Below, one piece after another: positions 45,136 through 55,319 of a stretch of DNA of 64,000 bases. Source of the stretch: Yokenella regensburgei ATCC 49455 (lineage in GTDB: Bacteria > Pseudomonadota > Gammaproteobacteria > Enterobacterales > Enterobacteriaceae); NCBI RefSeq assembly GCF_000735455.1, contig NZ_JMPS01000040.1, positions 23,195 to 87,194 of the forward strand, read 5' to 3'. The notes below the pieces were generated by a model. It did not search any database. It was not told where the DNA came from and saw nothing but the letters and a program-made list of their open reading frames with translations. How positions within the stretch are numbered: position 1 is the first letter of the stretch; each line of letters starts with the position of its first letter. Both the position numbers and the translations under genes were made by a program.

Positions 45136-46437
45136 ATGATTGCGAATGCGTGCAAAGTACAGTTCTCTGGCGTAGACGTCGGCACGCTGGCAATAACCGA
45201 TGACTCACCCTGGATCTCTTTTGAGTATGACGCCGCCTGGGTTGCGGAGGGGTTCTCCCTTTCTCCACTCCATATGCCGCTCACCACGGCCCCGCAGAAT
45301 TTCCCGGCGCTGGCCACCGATACCTGGCGTGGTCTCCCGGCGGTGTTCGCTGACTCCCTGCCCGACGATTTTGGTAACGCGTTAATTAATAGCTGGCTCA
45401 CCCGCCAGGGGCTGGATAAAGCTCAGTTTGGCGCACTGGACCGACTGCTTTATACCGGCACGCGCGGGATGGGAGCGCTGGAGTATCAGGATGCCATCGA
45501 CCTTCCTGCGAACCGTGCCGAAGAGCTTCAGCTTTCCTCTCTCGTCGAACTGGCGCAAAAAGTACTGAACGAACGCAATCATGTCGATATTGACGCCAGC
45601 GAGCAGCACGCGATGTCGCATCTTCTGCAGATAGGCACCTCGGCCGGTGGAGCCAGACCTAAAGCCGTTATTGCGGTGAACCACGACAGGAGCCATATCC
45701 TTTCCGGCCAGGTCGCGGTTCCGGAAGGCTTCGAGCACTATTTACTGAAATTTGATGGGGTAAGAGAGCAGCACGCGGATCAGGAGACCTTTGGCGATCC
45801 CCGAGGTTTTGGCCTGATGGAATACAGCTATTATCAGATGGCAACCCGCTGCGGTATCACCATGTCACCCTGCGAAATCCTGTCTGAACATGGGCGAAGC
45901 CACTTCATGACCCGCCGCTTCGACCGGGAAGGGAATCAGAAATACCATGTTCTGACCCTGTGCGGCATGGACCATGCTGATTTCAGGAAACCCGGGCAAT
46001 ACAGCTATGAAGAATTGCTCAACGTCGCCCGCCAGTTGGGGCTTCCCATCAGACAACAGGAGCAGATTTTCCGCCGCATGGTGTTTAACGTGGTCGCCAG
46101 AAATCATGACGATCACACGAAGAATACCGCCTTTCTGGTGGATGATGATTTCCGCTGGTTGCTGGCTCCGGCCTATGATGTGGCGTATAGCTACAAGCCA
46201 GGTTCGCCATGGGTAGACCAACATCAAATGACCATTGCCGGGAAACGCGACCACTTTACCCGGGACGATTTGTTATCGGTCAGTACGCTGATCACCCGGT
46301 TTAGTGAGAAGAAAGCCAATGCCATTATTGATGAGATAATCGGTGAGGTGAAACGGTGGCCAGAGGTGGCAGAAGAGAATGGTGTCTTCCCGGCGCTCAG
46401 GGATGAAATAACCCGTAACCTGGTGCTGGAGATATAA
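45136..46437 (+). CDS. HipA-family toxin kinase
   Basis: 433-residue serine/threonine kinase of the HipA family; E. coli HipA phosphorylates glutamyl-tRNA synthetase and promotes persistence. N-terminal HipA_N-like domain (about 5-110) with FADSLPDDFGNALI. The kinase core shows the glycine-rich loop S169-AGGARPK176 (E. coli Ser150 region), LLKF (Lys205), the catalytic NHDDHTKN (Asp325, Asn330) and the metal Asp348 in APAYDV. All key residues are present, so it should be active. Start has GGGGAG 6 bp upstream. Target substrate unknown. Confidence 0.9.
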   Translation: MIANACKVQFSGVDVGTLAITDDSPWISFEYDAAWVAEGFSLSPLHMPLTTAPQNFPALATDTWRGLPAVFADSLPDDFGNALINSWLTRQGLDKAQFGALDRLLYTGTRGMGALEYQDAIDLPANRAEELQLSSLVELAQKVLNERNHVDIDASEQHAMSHLLQIGTSAGGARPKAVIAVNHDRSHILSGQVAVPEGFEHYLLKFDGVREQHADQETFGDPRGFGLMEYSYYQMATRCGITMSPCEILSEHGRSHFMTRRFDREGNQKYHVLTLCGMDHADFRKPGQYSYEELLNVARQLGLPIRQQEQIFRRMVFNVVARNHDDHTKNTAFLVDDDFRWLLAPAYDVAYSYKPGSPWVDQHQMTIAGKRDHFTRDDLLSVSTLITRFSEKKANAIIDEIIGEVKRWPEVAEENGVFPALRDEITRNLVLEI

Positions 46438-46441
46438 AAAA

Positions 46442-46461
46442 ACGGGCGCCGCAGCGCCCGT
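46442..46461 (-). terminator. speA terminator
   Basis: ACGGGCGC-tgcg-GCGCCCGT (minus strand), 8 bp after the speA stop, followed by TTTTTTTAT. It lies in the 32-bp gap between convergent hipA and speA. Confidence 0.9.
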
Positions 46462-46469
46462 CTATGCGG

Positions 46470-48446
46470 TTACTCGTCTTCCAGGTAAGTGTACCCGTAG
46501 AGACCCGCTTCGAACTCTTCCAGGAACTGCTTTTGCAGTTCTGCATCGAGACCGGTGTTTTTCACCTGGTCGCGGAACTGCGTCAGCAGCGTGTTCGGAT
46601 CGAGCTGCACGTACTCCAGCATATCCGCCACGGTATCCCCTTCGTCAGACAGCTCAACTTCAACGCTGCCATCCGGGAAGACAAACACGTCAACCGCTTC
46701 GGTATCCCCGAACAGGTTATGCATGTTGCCGAGGATCTCCTGATACGCGCCGACCATAAAGAAACCCAGCATCGGCGGGTTTTCCGGATCGTACGGCGGC
46801 ATCGGCATGGTGGTCGCAATACCGTCACCATCGATGTAATGGTCGATAGCACCATCGGAGTCACAGGTGATATCCAGCAGCACGGCGCGACGCTCAGGTA
46901 CCTGATTCAGCCCTTCAAGCGGCAGAACCGGGAACAGCTGATCGATACCCCAGGCATCCGGCATCGACTGGAACAGCGAGAAGTTGACGTAAATCTTATC
47001 CGCCATACGTTCCTGCAGCTCATCGATAATTGGACGATGCGCGCGGTTGCTCGGATCGAGCTGCTTTTGCACCTCGTGGCACATGCTCAGATACAGCTGC
47101 TCTGCCCACGCGCGCTCCTGCAGGTTAAAGGTACCCGCCGAGTAACCGAGGTGGATATCATGCAGATCCATCTGGCTGTCGTGCAGCCATTCACGCAGTG
47201 AACGGCGCGTGCCCGGCTGGTTCATCTCCTGCCAGGTTTCCCACATGTTCTGCAGCGCACGGGACGCATCTTCCGCCGGCGCCGTCGGCTCGGTGTATTC
47301 GTTACGCTCAACGCCGATGATGTTAGAGACCAGCACCGTATGGTGTGCGGTGACGGCGCGCCCGGATTCGGTAATGACCGTCGGGTGCGGCAGGCCGTTC
47401 TCTTCACAGGCATCGCCAATCGCCCAGATGATGTTGTTGGCGTATTCGTTGAGGCCGTAGTTCACGGAGCAATCGGACTGCGAACGTGTGCCTTCATAGT
47501 CTACGCCCAGACCGCCACCAACGTCGAAGCACTGGATGTTGACGCCAAGTTTGTGCAGCTCCACGTAGAAGCGCGCGGATTCACGCACGCCGGTCGCGAT
47601 GTCGCGAATGTTGGCCATCTGCGAACCGAGGTGGAAGTGCAGCAGCTGCAGGCTGTCGAGGTGCCCTGCTTCACGCAGGATCTCCACCAGTTGCAGAACC
47701 TGAGTGGCCGCCAGGCCAAACTTGGATTTCTCCCCGCCGGAAGACTGCCATTTGCCAGAACCCTGAGAAGCCAGACGCGCACGCACGCCAAGGCGCGGCA
47801 CCACGTTCAGTCGCTCAGCTTCTTCCAGCACAATCGCGATTTCAGACATCTTCTCGATGACCAGATAGACCTTGTGGCCCATCTTCTCACCCACCAGCGC
47901 CAGACGAATGTATTCACGGTCTTTATAGCCGTTACAGACGATCACGCTGCGGGTCATACCGGCATGCGCCAGAACCGCCATCAGCTCCGCTTTAGAACCA
48001 GCTTCCAGACCCAGCGGCTCGCCGGAGTGGATCAGCGATTCAATCACGCGACGATGCTGGTTAACCTTGATCGGGTAAACCAGGAAGTAGTCGCCGTTGT
48101 AACCATAGGATTCACGCGCGCGTTTAAACGCGGCGTTAATTGAGCGCAAACGGTGCTGCAGGATCTGCGGGAAGCAGAACAGTGCAGGCAAGCGTTGCCC
48201 CTGCGCTTCACGTGCTTTCACCAGTTCGGCGAGATCGACGCGTGCTTCAGGTACGTCAGGATCCGGACACACGGTGATATGCCCCAGTTCGTTGACGTCG
48301 TAGTAGTTATTGCCCCACCAGGCAATATTGTAGGTACGTAGCATCTTGCTGGCTTCCTGGGAGCTCATCGCAATCTCCTGCATAGAACGTAGTACACCCT
48401 GTTCGCCTGCTGACGAAGGCGAAACCAAAGAAATGTCGTCAGACAT
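46470..48446 (-). CDS. speA: Biosynthetic arginine decarboxylase
   Basis: PLP enzyme making agmatine from arginine for putrescine synthesis; in E. coli partly exported to the periplasm. 658 residues from [18 protein letters not shown], equal to E. coli. Landmarks are the PLP lysine in [17 protein letters not shown] (about residue 127), [14 protein letters not shown], the glycine-rich [14 protein letters not shown], and a long C-terminal Asp/Glu-rich end. An in-frame ATG four codons earlier overlaps yqgB and is rejected. Transcribed with yqgB (8-bp gap). Its product is used by speB, now separated by hipBA. Confidence 0.98.
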   Translation of the reverse strand: MSDDISLVSPSSAGEQGVLRSMQEIAMSSQEASKMLRTYNIAWWGNNYYDVNELGHITVCPDPDVPEARVDLAELVKAREAQGQRLPALFCFPQILQHRLRSINAAFKRARESYGYNGDYFLVYPIKVNQHRRVIESLIHSGEPLGLEAGSKAELMAVLAHAGMTRSVIVCNGYKDREYIRLALVGEKMGHKVYLVIEKMSEIAIVLEEAERLNVVPRLGVRARLASQGSGKWQSSGGEKSKFGLAATQVLQLVEILREAGHLDSLQLLHFHLGSQMANIRDIATGVRESARFYVELHKLGVNIQCFDVGGGLGVDYEGTRSQSDCSVNYGLNEYANNIIWAIGDACEENGLPHPTVITESGRAVTAHHTVLVSNIIGVERNEYTEPTAPAEDASRALQNMWETWQEMNQPGTRRSLREWLHDSQMDLHDIHLGYSAGTFNLQERAWAEQLYLSMCHEVQKQLDPSNRAHRPIIDELQERMADKIYVNFSLFQSMPDAWGIDQLFPVLPLEGLNQVPERRAVLLDITCDSDGAIDHYIDGDGIATTMPMPPYDPENPPMLGFFMVGAYQEILGNMHNLFGDTEAVDVFVFPDGSVEVELSDEGDTVADMLEYVQLDPNTLLTQFRDQVKNTGLDAELQKQFLEEFEAGLYGYTYLEDE

Positions 48447-48454
48447 AGCGAACC

Positions 48455-48586
48455 TCAAATTGTTTTACTTAGTGTATAGCCTAAAGAATTGACTACTATC
48501 GCAGCGTAAAGTTGCGATAACAACCCATAAACAGTTCGGTTACCCAGCATAGCGTGCTGAAGAATCGACTGTGCGACCGGTTTCAT
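48455..48586 (-). CDS. yqgB: YqgB, small protein of the speA operon
   Basis: 43-residue protein ([18 protein letters not shown] and [15 protein letters not shown]) matching E. coli YqgB, an acid-stress-linked small protein located just upstream of speA. The family signature YGLLSQxxAAIVVN is retained. The start chosen gives the E. coli length; an extension to 48664 looks unrelated. It ends 8 bp before the speA ATG, so the two genes share a transcript and probably a translation-linked control. Confidence 0.85.
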   Translation of the reverse strand: MKPVAQSILQHAMLGNRTVYGLLSQLYAAIVVNSLGYTLSKTI

Positions 48587-49258
48587 GTTCATATCATTGT
48601 AAAACACAGATCCGAACGAGAGATGACAGTCCGGAGAAACCACGAGAAAACTCTTGCTTAACAAGAGCGCCCTTGTTCAGTTCACAGAGCCAGACCGGCC
48701 CTTGAATCCTGAGAAGCGCCGAAATGGGTAGAACATCGGCAGGTTTGCAAAACAGAGATGCAGGTTGCGGGGATTAGACACATGCCAGAACGGCATGACT
48801 GATTCAGCGGAAAACGACGGTTCATTCTTTCGTATCACCTCCACGCCAACCCCTCAAGGCCAGCGACAAGACCAGGCTAAAAGTATCATTGCTTAACCCG
48901 GCTGGAAGTGACGTCACGATAAGAGTTACCGTGCACTTTTTGTATAAGCCGCGCGCGGCGTTTTATACCGAGAACCGGGGGAAAATGCAAAATAAAAATG
49001 CACACTCTGTCGCCAGTGTCAGAACGGTGGCAGGAAAAATTTCCATGCCCTTTTCGTCAATCTGTGCGCCTTCGAAGAAAAAAACTGGCAATCCGATGAA
49101 GAAGTGACCTAAAATAGCCATCCAGATGTTAATCCATCTATACTGATTAACACTCAGACTTCTTGTGCCTATTCTTCATCGCATTAGCGGAATACTCCAG
49201 AAAAGTTAACAGACACAACAGTTTGAGCTTATCGTTTTCTTATCAGGCGAAATTAAAC
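48587..49258. other. yqgB-metK divergent intergenic region
   Basis: 672 bp holding promoters for yqgB-speA (left) and metK (right). A candidate 47-codon frame on the minus strand (48682-48825, MNRRFPLNQS start, GGAGGTGAT 12 bp upstream, six Cys) lies in the speA leader. It is recorded as possible only. A short + frame at 48889-49107 shows no recognisable features. MetJ boxes are at 49116-49147. Confidence 0.6.
49116..49147 (+). promoter_or_regulatory. MetJ operator (four Met boxes) of metK
   Basis: Four consecutive 8-bp units related to the MetJ consensus AGACGTCT: AGCCATCC, AGATGTTA, ATCCATCT and ATACTGAT, about 110 bp upstream of metK. The same arrangement is known before E. coli metK, where MetJ with S-adenosylmethionine (the MetK product) represses it. 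Confidence 0.75.
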
Positions 49259-50413
49259 ATGGCAAAACACCTCTTTACGTCCGAGTCCGTATCTGAAGGG
49301 CATCCAGACAAAATTGCTGACCAAATCTCTGACGCCGTACTGGACGCGATCCTCGAGCAGGATCCGAAAGCCCGCGTAGCGTGTGAAACCTATGTCAAAA
49401 CAGGCATGGTGCTGGTAGGCGGTGAAATCACCACCAGCGCATGGGTCGATATCGAAGAGATCACCCGTAACACGGTTCGCGAGATTGGCTATGTGCATTC
49501 CGATATGGGCTTTGACGCCAATTCGTGTGCGGTGCTGAGCGCTATCGGTAAGCAGTCTCCGGACATCAACCAGGGCGTTGACCGTGCCGATCCGCTGGAG
49601 CAAGGCGCTGGCGACCAGGGCCTGATGTTTGGCTACGCGACCAACGAAACCGACGTGCTGATGCCAGCACCGATTACCTATGCTCACCGTCTGGTGCAGC
49701 GTCAGGCTGAAGTACGTAAAAACGGCACCCTGCCGTGGCTGCGTCCGGATGCGAAAAGCCAGGTCACCTTCCAGTACGACAACGGTAAAGTTGTTGGTAT
49801 TGATGCTGTGGTTCTGTCTACCCAGCACGCCGAAAGCATCGATCAGAAATCCCTGCAGGAAGCAGTGATGGAAGAGATTATCAAACCGGTTCTGCCGACC
49901 GAGTGGCTGAACGCGTCGACCAAATTCTTCATCAACCCGACCGGTCGTTTTGTTATCGGCGGCCCGATGGGTGACTGCGGTCTGACCGGTCGTAAAATCA
50001 TCGTTGATACCTACGGCGGCATGGCTCGTCACGGTGGCGGTGCGTTCTCTGGTAAGGATCCTTCTAAAGTTGACCGCTCTGCTGCCTACGCAGCGCGCTA
50101 CGTAGCGAAAAACATCGTTGCCGCGGGCCTGGCTGACCGTTGTGAAATTCAGGTTTCCTACGCTATCGGCGTGGCAGAACCGACTTCTATCATGGTAGAA
50201 ACCTTCGGTACTGAGAAAATCGCTTCTGAACAGCTGACCCTGCTGGTTCGCGAGTTCTTCGATCTGCGTCCGTACGGCCTTATCCAGATGCTGGATCTGC
50301 TGCACCCGATATACAAAGAAACCGCGGCATACGGTCACTTTGGTCGTGAACACTTCCCTTGGGAAAAAACCGACAAAGCGGCTCTGCTGCGCGATGCGGC
50401 TGGCCTGAAATAA
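49259..50413 (+). CDS. metK: S-adenosylmethionine synthetase
   Basis: Makes S-adenosylmethionine from methionine and ATP; essential cytosolic tetramer. 384 residues from [18 protein letters not shown], equal to E. coli; the 32-codon upstream extension is ignored. Motifs are GHPDK (14-18), the signature [12 protein letters not shown] (about 115-126) and the glycine-rich loop [19 protein letters not shown] (about 259-277). Strong codon bias fits high expression. Controlled by the Met boxes upstream and closed by the terminator at 50438-50463. Confidence 0.98.
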   Translation: MAKHLFTSESVSEGHPDKIADQISDAVLDAILEQDPKARVACETYVKTGMVLVGGEITTSAWVDIEEITRNTVREIGYVHSDMGFDANSCAVLSAIGKQSPDINQGVDRADPLEQGAGDQGLMFGYATNETDVLMPAPITYAHRLVQRQAEVRKNGTLPWLRPDAKSQVTFQYDNGKVVGIDAVVLSTQHAESIDQKSLQEAVMEEIIKPVLPTEWLNASTKFFINPTGRFVIGGPMGDCGLTGRKIIVDTYGGMARHGGGAFSGKDPSKVDRSAAYAARYVAKNIVAAGLADRCEIQVSYAIGVAEPTSIMVETFGTEKIASEQLTLLVREFFDLRPYGLIQMLDLLHPIYKETAAYGHFGREHFPWEKTDKAALLRDAAGLK

Positions 50414-50437
50414 TTCAGCCACCACGTCAGCAAAATA

Positions 50438-50463
50438 AAAGCCAGCCTCGCGCTGGCTTTTTT
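50438..50463 (+). terminator. metK terminator
   Basis: AAGCCAGC-ctcgc-GCTGGCTT followed by TTTTTTA, 25 bp after the metK stop. Textbook intrinsic terminator. Confidence 0.93.
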
Positions 50464-50609
50464 ATTGCCTGCGCCATATTGATTCCAAATAGGAAACAAT
50501 AAAAAGAAAAAGAGCCAACAATGTTGAATAATCATCGGTGGTAGTCTCTTCGTCATGAACTCCCGGCCTCATCCGACGGGAAAACGTTCACCACGAATCA
50601 GGAGATACC

Positions 50610-51206
50610 ATGAGTAAATTACTTATTTTGAAATCCAGCATGATGGGCGCCAGCTCGCAAACCAATTCGCTGATTGATGCTTACGTGGCGGCACGTCGGG
50701 CAAAAGGCTTTGCCGATGAAATTGTGGAGCATAATCTGGCGGCTCTGGATTTACCGGTGCTGGATCTTGAGATCTTCAGCGCCCTGCGCGGAGCGGAGAA
50801 CCCGAGCGACCGCGCGCTTGAGGCTATCGCCCTTTCCGACCGGCTGATTGCAGAGCTTAACGCCAGCGACACGCTTATCATCGGTGCACCAATGTATAAC
50901 CTCAACGTGCCAACGCCGCTGAAAAACTGGTTCGATCTGGTCGCCCGTGCGGGTAAAACGTTCCGCTATACCGAAAGTTACCCGCTGGGGTTGGTAGAAA
51001 ACGTCAACGCTATCGTCTTTAGCTCGCGCGGCGGCGTTCATCTCAACCAGCCGACGGATGCGGTAACGCCGTATCTGCGCGCGGTGCTGGGGCTGATTGG
51101 CATCAGCGACGTTAGTTTCGTTAATGCGGAAGGGATGGATATGCGCCCGCATGGCCGTGACCAGGGGCTGGCTAACGCCCATGCTGAACTGACGGCGTTA
51201 CTCTGA
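50610..51206 (+). CDS. FMN-dependent NADH-azoreductase/quinone reductase
   Basis: 198-residue flavodoxin-like-fold enzyme of the AzoR family, which reduces quinones and azo compounds with NADH through FMN. The N-terminal ILKSSMMGASSQTNSLID (about 6-23) is the FMN phosphate loop, PMYNLNVPTPLKNWFDLVARAG (split around 94-115) is the family signature, and SSRGG (about 138-142) contacts the flavin. It is an AzoR paralogue inserted between metK and galP. The stop overlaps the convergent LysR gene by 9 bp. A GGAG ribosome site is 6 bp before the start. Confidence 0.9.
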   Translation: MSKLLILKSSMMGASSQTNSLIDAYVAARRAKGFADEIVEHNLAALDLPVLDLEIFSALRGAENPSDRALEAIALSDRLIAELNASDTLIIGAPMYNLNVPTPLKNWFDLVARAGKTFRYTESYPLGLVENVNAIVFSSRGGVHLNQPTDAVTPYLRAVLGLIGISDVSFVNAEGMDMRPHGRDQGLANAHAELTALL

Positions 51207-52124
51207 ACGCCGGGCGGTGGGGGCCTCCACCACCGCCATGATTTCCGGCAGCGCACTCTGCAGTCGCTCAACGGCGACGCGAACGTTTAACGACAGATGC
51301 GGCGACTGCGGCCATACCGCATACACCGGCCAGCTGCTGGTATTCACGCCGGGCAACACTTCCTGCAGCATACCCTGCTCCAGCGCTTCCCGCACCAGCC
51401 AGTAGGGTAACCAGGCAATACCGCAGCCCGCAATGGCAGCGTCTTTGAGGGCCTGCATATCATCCATCATGATTCGTGTCGTTGGGGTTATCTCTGCTTC
51501 ACCTGCCTGCCATTTCTGCACGCGCCCGCCCCGGGTATAACCAATAGCATGGTGATGCACGAGGGCTTCGGCGGATGCAGGTTCACCGAATGCCTGCAAA
51601 TAATCAGGGGAGGCACAGAACACCATACCGTGAGAAGCAATCTGCCGTGCCACCAGGCTGCTGCTGTCGGCCAGTTCACCAATACGGATAGCCAGATCGA
51701 CCCCCTCCTCAACAATATCCACCAGCCGGTCGCTAAACGAGAGAGAAAGCTGGAGCCCTTCATGCTCGCGGGCAAGCGCGGTCAGCAGCGGGGCGATACA
51801 GAGACGGCCGAACAACACGGGTAATGAGACGCGAAGGCTACCGTTCACCTGCAGACGATTTTCAGCAAGCGTAGCCTCAGCCTTCTCCATCTCCAGCAGC
51901 GCCCGGCGACAATAGTCATAATAAATCGCCCCCTGTTCGGTAAGACGCAGGCTACGGGTGGTGCGGTGAAACAGCGTCACGCCCAGGCGCGACTCCAGCC
52001 TGGCAATCGTTTTGGTGACCGCTGAGCGTGTCAGGAAAAGCTGTTCCGCGGCGCGCGAAAAACTGCCGGCTTCAACGGCGGCAACAAACACCGGAATACT
52101 GTTCAGTTCACCCTTCATCTGCAT
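51198..52124 (-). CDS. LysR-type regulator next to the azoreductase gene
   Basis: 308-residue LysR protein of the CrgA/AaeR-like group. The helix-turn-helix is at about 18-45 (GSFSRAAEQLFLTRSAVTKTIARLE), the TTRSLRLTEQG wing follows, and the C-terminal half is a substrate-binding-like effector domain. Two in-frame ATGs (52124 and 52118) are possible and neither has a strong ribosome site. Convergent with and overlapping the azoreductase gene by 9 bp. Neighbouring location suggests control of that gene by quinones or electrophiles, by inference. Confidence 0.85.
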   Translation of the reverse strand: MQMKGELNSIPVFVAAVEAGSFSRAAEQLFLTRSAVTKTIARLESRLGVTLFHRTTRSLRLTEQGAIYYDYCRRALLEMEKAEATLAENRLQVNGSLRVSLPVLFGRLCIAPLLTALAREHEGLQLSLSFSDRLVDIVEEGVDLAIRIGELADSSSLVARQIASHGMVFCASPDYLQAFGEPASAEALVHHHAIGYTRGGRVQKWQAGEAEITPTTRIMMDDMQALKDAAIAGCGIAWLPYWLVREALEQGMLQEVLPGVNTSSWPVYAVWPQSPHLSLNVRVAVERLQSALPEIMAVVEAPTARRSE

Positions 52125-52217
52125 TTTTGTCTGCGCCAGCTATCTGAAATCATGGCATTCATACTACCCTGCGCCACCGGCAAAGTCAGGTATCAGCGAG
52201 AATCACTGCTAACGCCA

Positions 52218-52435
52218 ATGAAAGCGATTACACCATATATCATGCCAATAATGTGACATGATAATCAGTCATATGATAATGATTGCTCCTTTGTTACATA
52301 TCATTTCAGTTAAGAGCAAAGCATGTATTTTAACCGCTAATTAATTACAGTTAATTTATTGTTTAATCATACTTTTATCCAAAAAATACATAAACACTTA
52401 GTGTAACCGATTACACTAACGTGATTGGTCTCACA
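52218..52435 (+). promoter_or_regulatory. galP control region: two GalR/GalS operators and a CRP site
   Basis: Two sequences match the Gal consensus GTGnAAnCGnTTnCAC: ATGAAAGCGATTACAC (52218-52233, one mismatch) and GTGTAACCGATTACAC (52401-52416, full match), with centres 183 bp apart. A CRP-type site CGTGATTGGTCTCACA (52420-52435, 9 of 10 conserved positions) follows the second one directly. This fits repression by GalR/GalS and activation by cAMP-CRP as in E. coli galP. The rest of 52125-52499 is AT-rich with no gene. Confidence 0.8.
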
Positions 52436-52499
52436 TATTTTTGCGTCGAGCTCACCTACCCTTTACATCGATAAAACTGATAATCCAACTGGAGGGCAT

Positions 52500-53891
52500 A
52501 TGCCTGACAATATAAAACAGGGGCGTTCAAACAGGGCGATGACGTTCTTTGTCTGTTTTCTTGCAGCCCTGGCCGGATTGCTGTTCGGCCTCGACATCGG
52601 CGTTATCGCCGGTGCTCTGCCGTTCATTACCACCGAATTCCAGATAAGTGCACACACCCAGGAGTGGGTGGTGAGTTCAATGATGTTTGGTGCCGCCGTC
52701 GGTGCCATTGGTAGCGGCTGGCTCTCTTACCGTCTTGGGCGTAAAAAAAGCCTGATGATTGGCGCAATTCTGTTTGTAGCAGGTTCGCTGTGCTCTGCGG
52801 CTGCGCCAAACGTAGAAGTGCTACTTATCTCCCGCGTCCTGCTCGGCCTGGCGGTCGGCGTGGCCTCTTATACCGCACCGCTGTATCTGTCTGAAATCGC
52901 ACCCGAAAAGATCCGCGGCAGCATGATTTCTATGTACCAGTTGATGATCACCATCGGTATTCTCGGTGCCTATCTGTCCGATACCGCGTTCAGCTATAGC
53001 GGCTCCTGGCGCTGGATGTTGGGCGTCATCATCATCCCGGCCCTTCTGCTGCTCGTCGGCGTATTCTTCCTGCCGGACAGCCCGCGCTGGTTTGCGGCCA
53101 AGCGCCGCTTCCACGACGCCGAACGTGTACTGCTGCGCCTGCGCGACACCAGCGCAGAAGCCCGCAACGAGCTGGATGAAATTCGTGAAAGTCTGAAGGT
53201 GAAACAGTCCGGCTGGGCGCTGTTTAAAGAGAACAGCAACTTCCGCCGCGCGGTGTTCCTTGGCGTGTTGCTGCAGGTGATGCAGCAGTTCACCGGGATG
53301 AACGTCATCATGTACTACGCCCCGAAAATTTTTGAACTGGCGGGCTATGCCAACACCACCGAGCAGATGTGGGGAACGGTTATCGTCGGGCTGACCAACG
53401 TACTGGCCACCTTCATCGCCATCGGCCTGGTTGACCGCTGGGGCCGTAAACCAACGCTGGTGCTGGGCTTCCTCGTCATGGCGGTCGGCATGGGCATTCT
53501 CGGCAGCATGATGCATATGGGTATCCACTCCGCCGCTGCGCAATACTTCGCGGTCGCCATGTTGCTGATGTTTATCGTCGGTTTCGCGATGAGCGCCGGT
53601 CCACTGATTTGGGTGCTGTGCTCTGAAATCCAGCCGCTGAAAGGGCGTGACTTTGGTATCACCTGTTCCACTGCCACTAACTGGATTGCCAACATGATTG
53701 TCGGCGCTACCTTCCTGACCATGCTCAACTCGCTCGGCAACGCCAACACCTTCTGGGTATACGGTGGGCTGAACGTGCTGTTCATCGTGCTGACCCTGTG
53801 GCTGGTACCGGAAACCAAACATGTGTCACTCGAACATATTGAACGCAACCTGATGCGCGGCCGCCCGCTGCGTGAGATTGGTGCGCAATAA
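52500..53891 (+). CDS. galP: Galactose:proton symporter
   Basis: Inner-membrane MFS sugar porter importing galactose (and glucose) with protons. 463 residues from [14 protein letters not shown], against 464 in E. coli; the ATG at 52500 has GGAGG 5 bp upstream, and a 25-codon extension is rejected. Twelve helices and the sugar-porter signatures [60 protein letters not shown] and [13 protein letters not shown] are all present. Terminator at 53899-53935. Confidence 0.98.
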   Translation: MPDNIKQGRSNRAMTFFVCFLAALAGLLFGLDIGVIAGALPFITTEFQISAHTQEWVVSSMMFGAAVGAIGSGWLSYRLGRKKSLMIGAILFVAGSLCSAAAPNVEVLLISRVLLGLAVGVASYTAPLYLSEIAPEKIRGSMISMYQLMITIGILGAYLSDTAFSYSGSWRWMLGVIIIPALLLLVGVFFLPDSPRWFAAKRRFHDAERVLLRLRDTSAEARNELDEIRESLKVKQSGWALFKENSNFRRAVFLGVLLQVMQQFTGMNVIMYYAPKIFELAGYANTTEQMWGTVIVGLTNVLATFIAIGLVDRWGRKPTLVLGFLVMAVGMGILGSMMHMGIHSAAAQYFAVAMLLMFIVGFAMSAGPLIWVLCSEIQPLKGRDFGITCSTATNWIANMIVGATFLTMLNSLGNANTFWVYGGLNVLFIVLTLWLVPETKHVSLEHIERNLMRGRPLREIGAQ

Positions 53892-53898
53892 TCGGCCT

Positions 53899-53935
53899 AA
53901 GGCTTCCACTCCTTGCAGGGGTGGAAGCCTTTTCT
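53899..53935 (+). terminator. galP terminator
   Basis: AAGGCTTCCAC / GTGGAAGCCTT stem around an 11-base loop, followed by TTCTTG, 7 bp after the galP stop. The T-tract is short, but the stem is perfect. Confidence 0.85.
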
Positions 53936-53971
53936 TGCACTCCGTGGTTCCTCGCTCTATCCTCTGCGCTT

Positions 53972-54469
53972 ATGAAAACCCCTCGTCTCCCCATCGCCAT
54001 TCAGCAAGCCGTTATGCGCAGCCTGCGGGAAAAACTCGCCCTGGCAAACCTTAAGCTTGAGCGTAACTACCAGGAGCCAAAGCTTGTCTATCAACAGCGC
54101 GGCACCGCCGCCGGTACCGCCTGGCTTGAGAGCAACGAAATCCGTCTCAACCCGGTATTGATGATGGAAAATCAGCAGGCGTTTATTGATGAGGTGGTTC
54201 CTCACGAGCTGGCGCATATACTAGTGTGGCGGCACTTTGGCCGGGTGGCACCACACGGTAAAGAGTGGAAGTGGATGATGGAAAGCGTCCTTGGCGTTCC
54301 CGCCCGCCGCACTCACCAGTTTGAGCTTGAGTCCGTGCGTCGCAACACCTTCCCCTACCGCTGTAAGTGCCAACAGCATCAGTTGACCGTGCGTCGACAC
54401 AATCGTGCTCTGCGTGGCGAGGCGGTTTATCGCTGCGTGCACTGCGGTGAAGCGCTGATTGCTGAATAA
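53972..54469 (+). CDS. sprT: SprT-family protein
   Basis: 165-residue SprT protein, relative of the eukaryotic SPRTN/Spartan DNA-protein crosslink protease; bacterial role poorly defined. The zinc-protease motif HELAH is at 78-82, and a C-terminal zinc-ribbon-like pattern (CKC near 129 and CVHC near 157) follows. The ATG at 53972 gives the E. coli length; an upstream in-frame ATG overlaps the galP terminator. It lies 95 bp before endA, in the galP-sprT-endA-rsmE order. Confidence 0.95.
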   Translation: MKTPRLPIAIQQAVMRSLREKLALANLKLERNYQEPKLVYQQRGTAAGTAWLESNEIRLNPVLMMENQQAFIDEVVPHELAHILVWRHFGRVAPHGKEWKWMMESVLGVPARRTHQFELESVRRNTFPYRCKCQQHQLTVRRHNRALRGEAVYRCVHCGEALIAE

Positions 54470-54563
54470 CCTGCAGAATTATCAAGAACATTCATGATCT
54501 GACTGATTGCATCCAGGAACAACTTTCGCTACGTTGCGGGCTCGTTTTAACACGGAGTGTGTG

Positions 54564-55271
54564 ATGTCCCGTTTGTTGTCCCTTGCTGCTGCATTGGTTG
54601 TAGCAGCCAGCCCGGCCCCGTTACTGGCCGAAGGTATTAACAGTTTCTCTCAGGCGAAAGCCGCTGGCGTGAAGGTCAACGCCGACGTTGCCGGGGATTT
54701 CTACTGCGGTTGCAAGATAAACTGGCAGGGTAAGAAAGGGGTCGTTGACCTCGAATCCTGCGGTTACAAAGTCAGAAAAAATGAGAACCGCGCCAGCCGT
54801 ATCGAGTGGGAGCACGTCGTCCCTGCCTGGCAGTTTGGTCATCAGCGCCAGTGCTGGCAGGACGGTGGTCGCAAAAACTGTGGTAAAGACCCGGTCTATC
54901 GCCAGATGGAAAGCGACATGCACAACCTGCAGCCCGCCGTCGGTGAGGTCAATGGCGATCGCGGCAACTTTATGTACAGTCAGTGGAACGGCGGCGAAGG
55001 TCAGTACGGCCAGTGCGCCATGAAGGTCGATTTCAAAGGTAAGGTCGCCGAGCCTCCGGCACGTGCACGCGGCGCCATCGCCCGCACTTACTTCTATATG
55101 CGCGACCGCTACCAGCTCTCGCTTTCACGCCAGCAGACACAGCTCTTTAACGCCTGGGACAAGCAGTACCCGGTAAGCGAGTGGGAGTGCGAGCGCGATG
55201 AGCGCATCGCGAAATATCAGGGCAACCATAACCCATATGTGCAGCGCGCTTGCCAGGCGCAAAAGAGCTAA
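54564..55271 (+). CDS. endA: Endonuclease I (periplasmic)
   Basis: Periplasmic non-specific double-strand DNase. 235 residues, the E. coli length. Signal peptide [22 protein letters not shown], cleavage likely after residue 22. The His-Me (beta-beta-alpha metal) nuclease core is visible as [16 protein letters not shown] (catalytic His near 84), with [18 protein letters not shown] supplying the metal-site Asn. Eight cysteines fit disulfide bonding in the periplasm. A start 19 codons upstream would lack a signal peptide and is rejected. Confidence 0.97.
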   Translation: MSRLLSLAAALVVAASPAPLLAEGINSFSQAKAAGVKVNADVAGDFYCGCKINWQGKKGVVDLESCGYKVRKNENRASRIEWEHVVPAWQFGHQRQCWQDGGRKNCGKDPVYRQMESDMHNLQPAVGEVNGDRGNFMYSQWNGGEGQYGQCAMKVDFKGKVAEPPARARGAIARTYFYMRDRYQLSLSRQQTQLFNAWDKQYPVSEWECERDERIAKYQGNHNPYVQRACQAQKS

Positions 55272-55319
55272 CCTACACTAGCGACAAATGTAAATAATTT
55301 ACCCGGATCATCCAGAACT

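Noticed and set aside
48889..49107. 72-codon + frame upstream of metK
   Set aside because: No family resemblance, and it lies in the promoter/operator region of metK.
49253..50425. 390-codon frame antisense to metK
   Set aside because: Mirror of the metK coding region; composition and lack of motifs mark it as an artefact.
52821..53822. 333-codon frame antisense to galP
   Set aside because: Shadow of galP with His/Gln-rich low-plausibility sequence.
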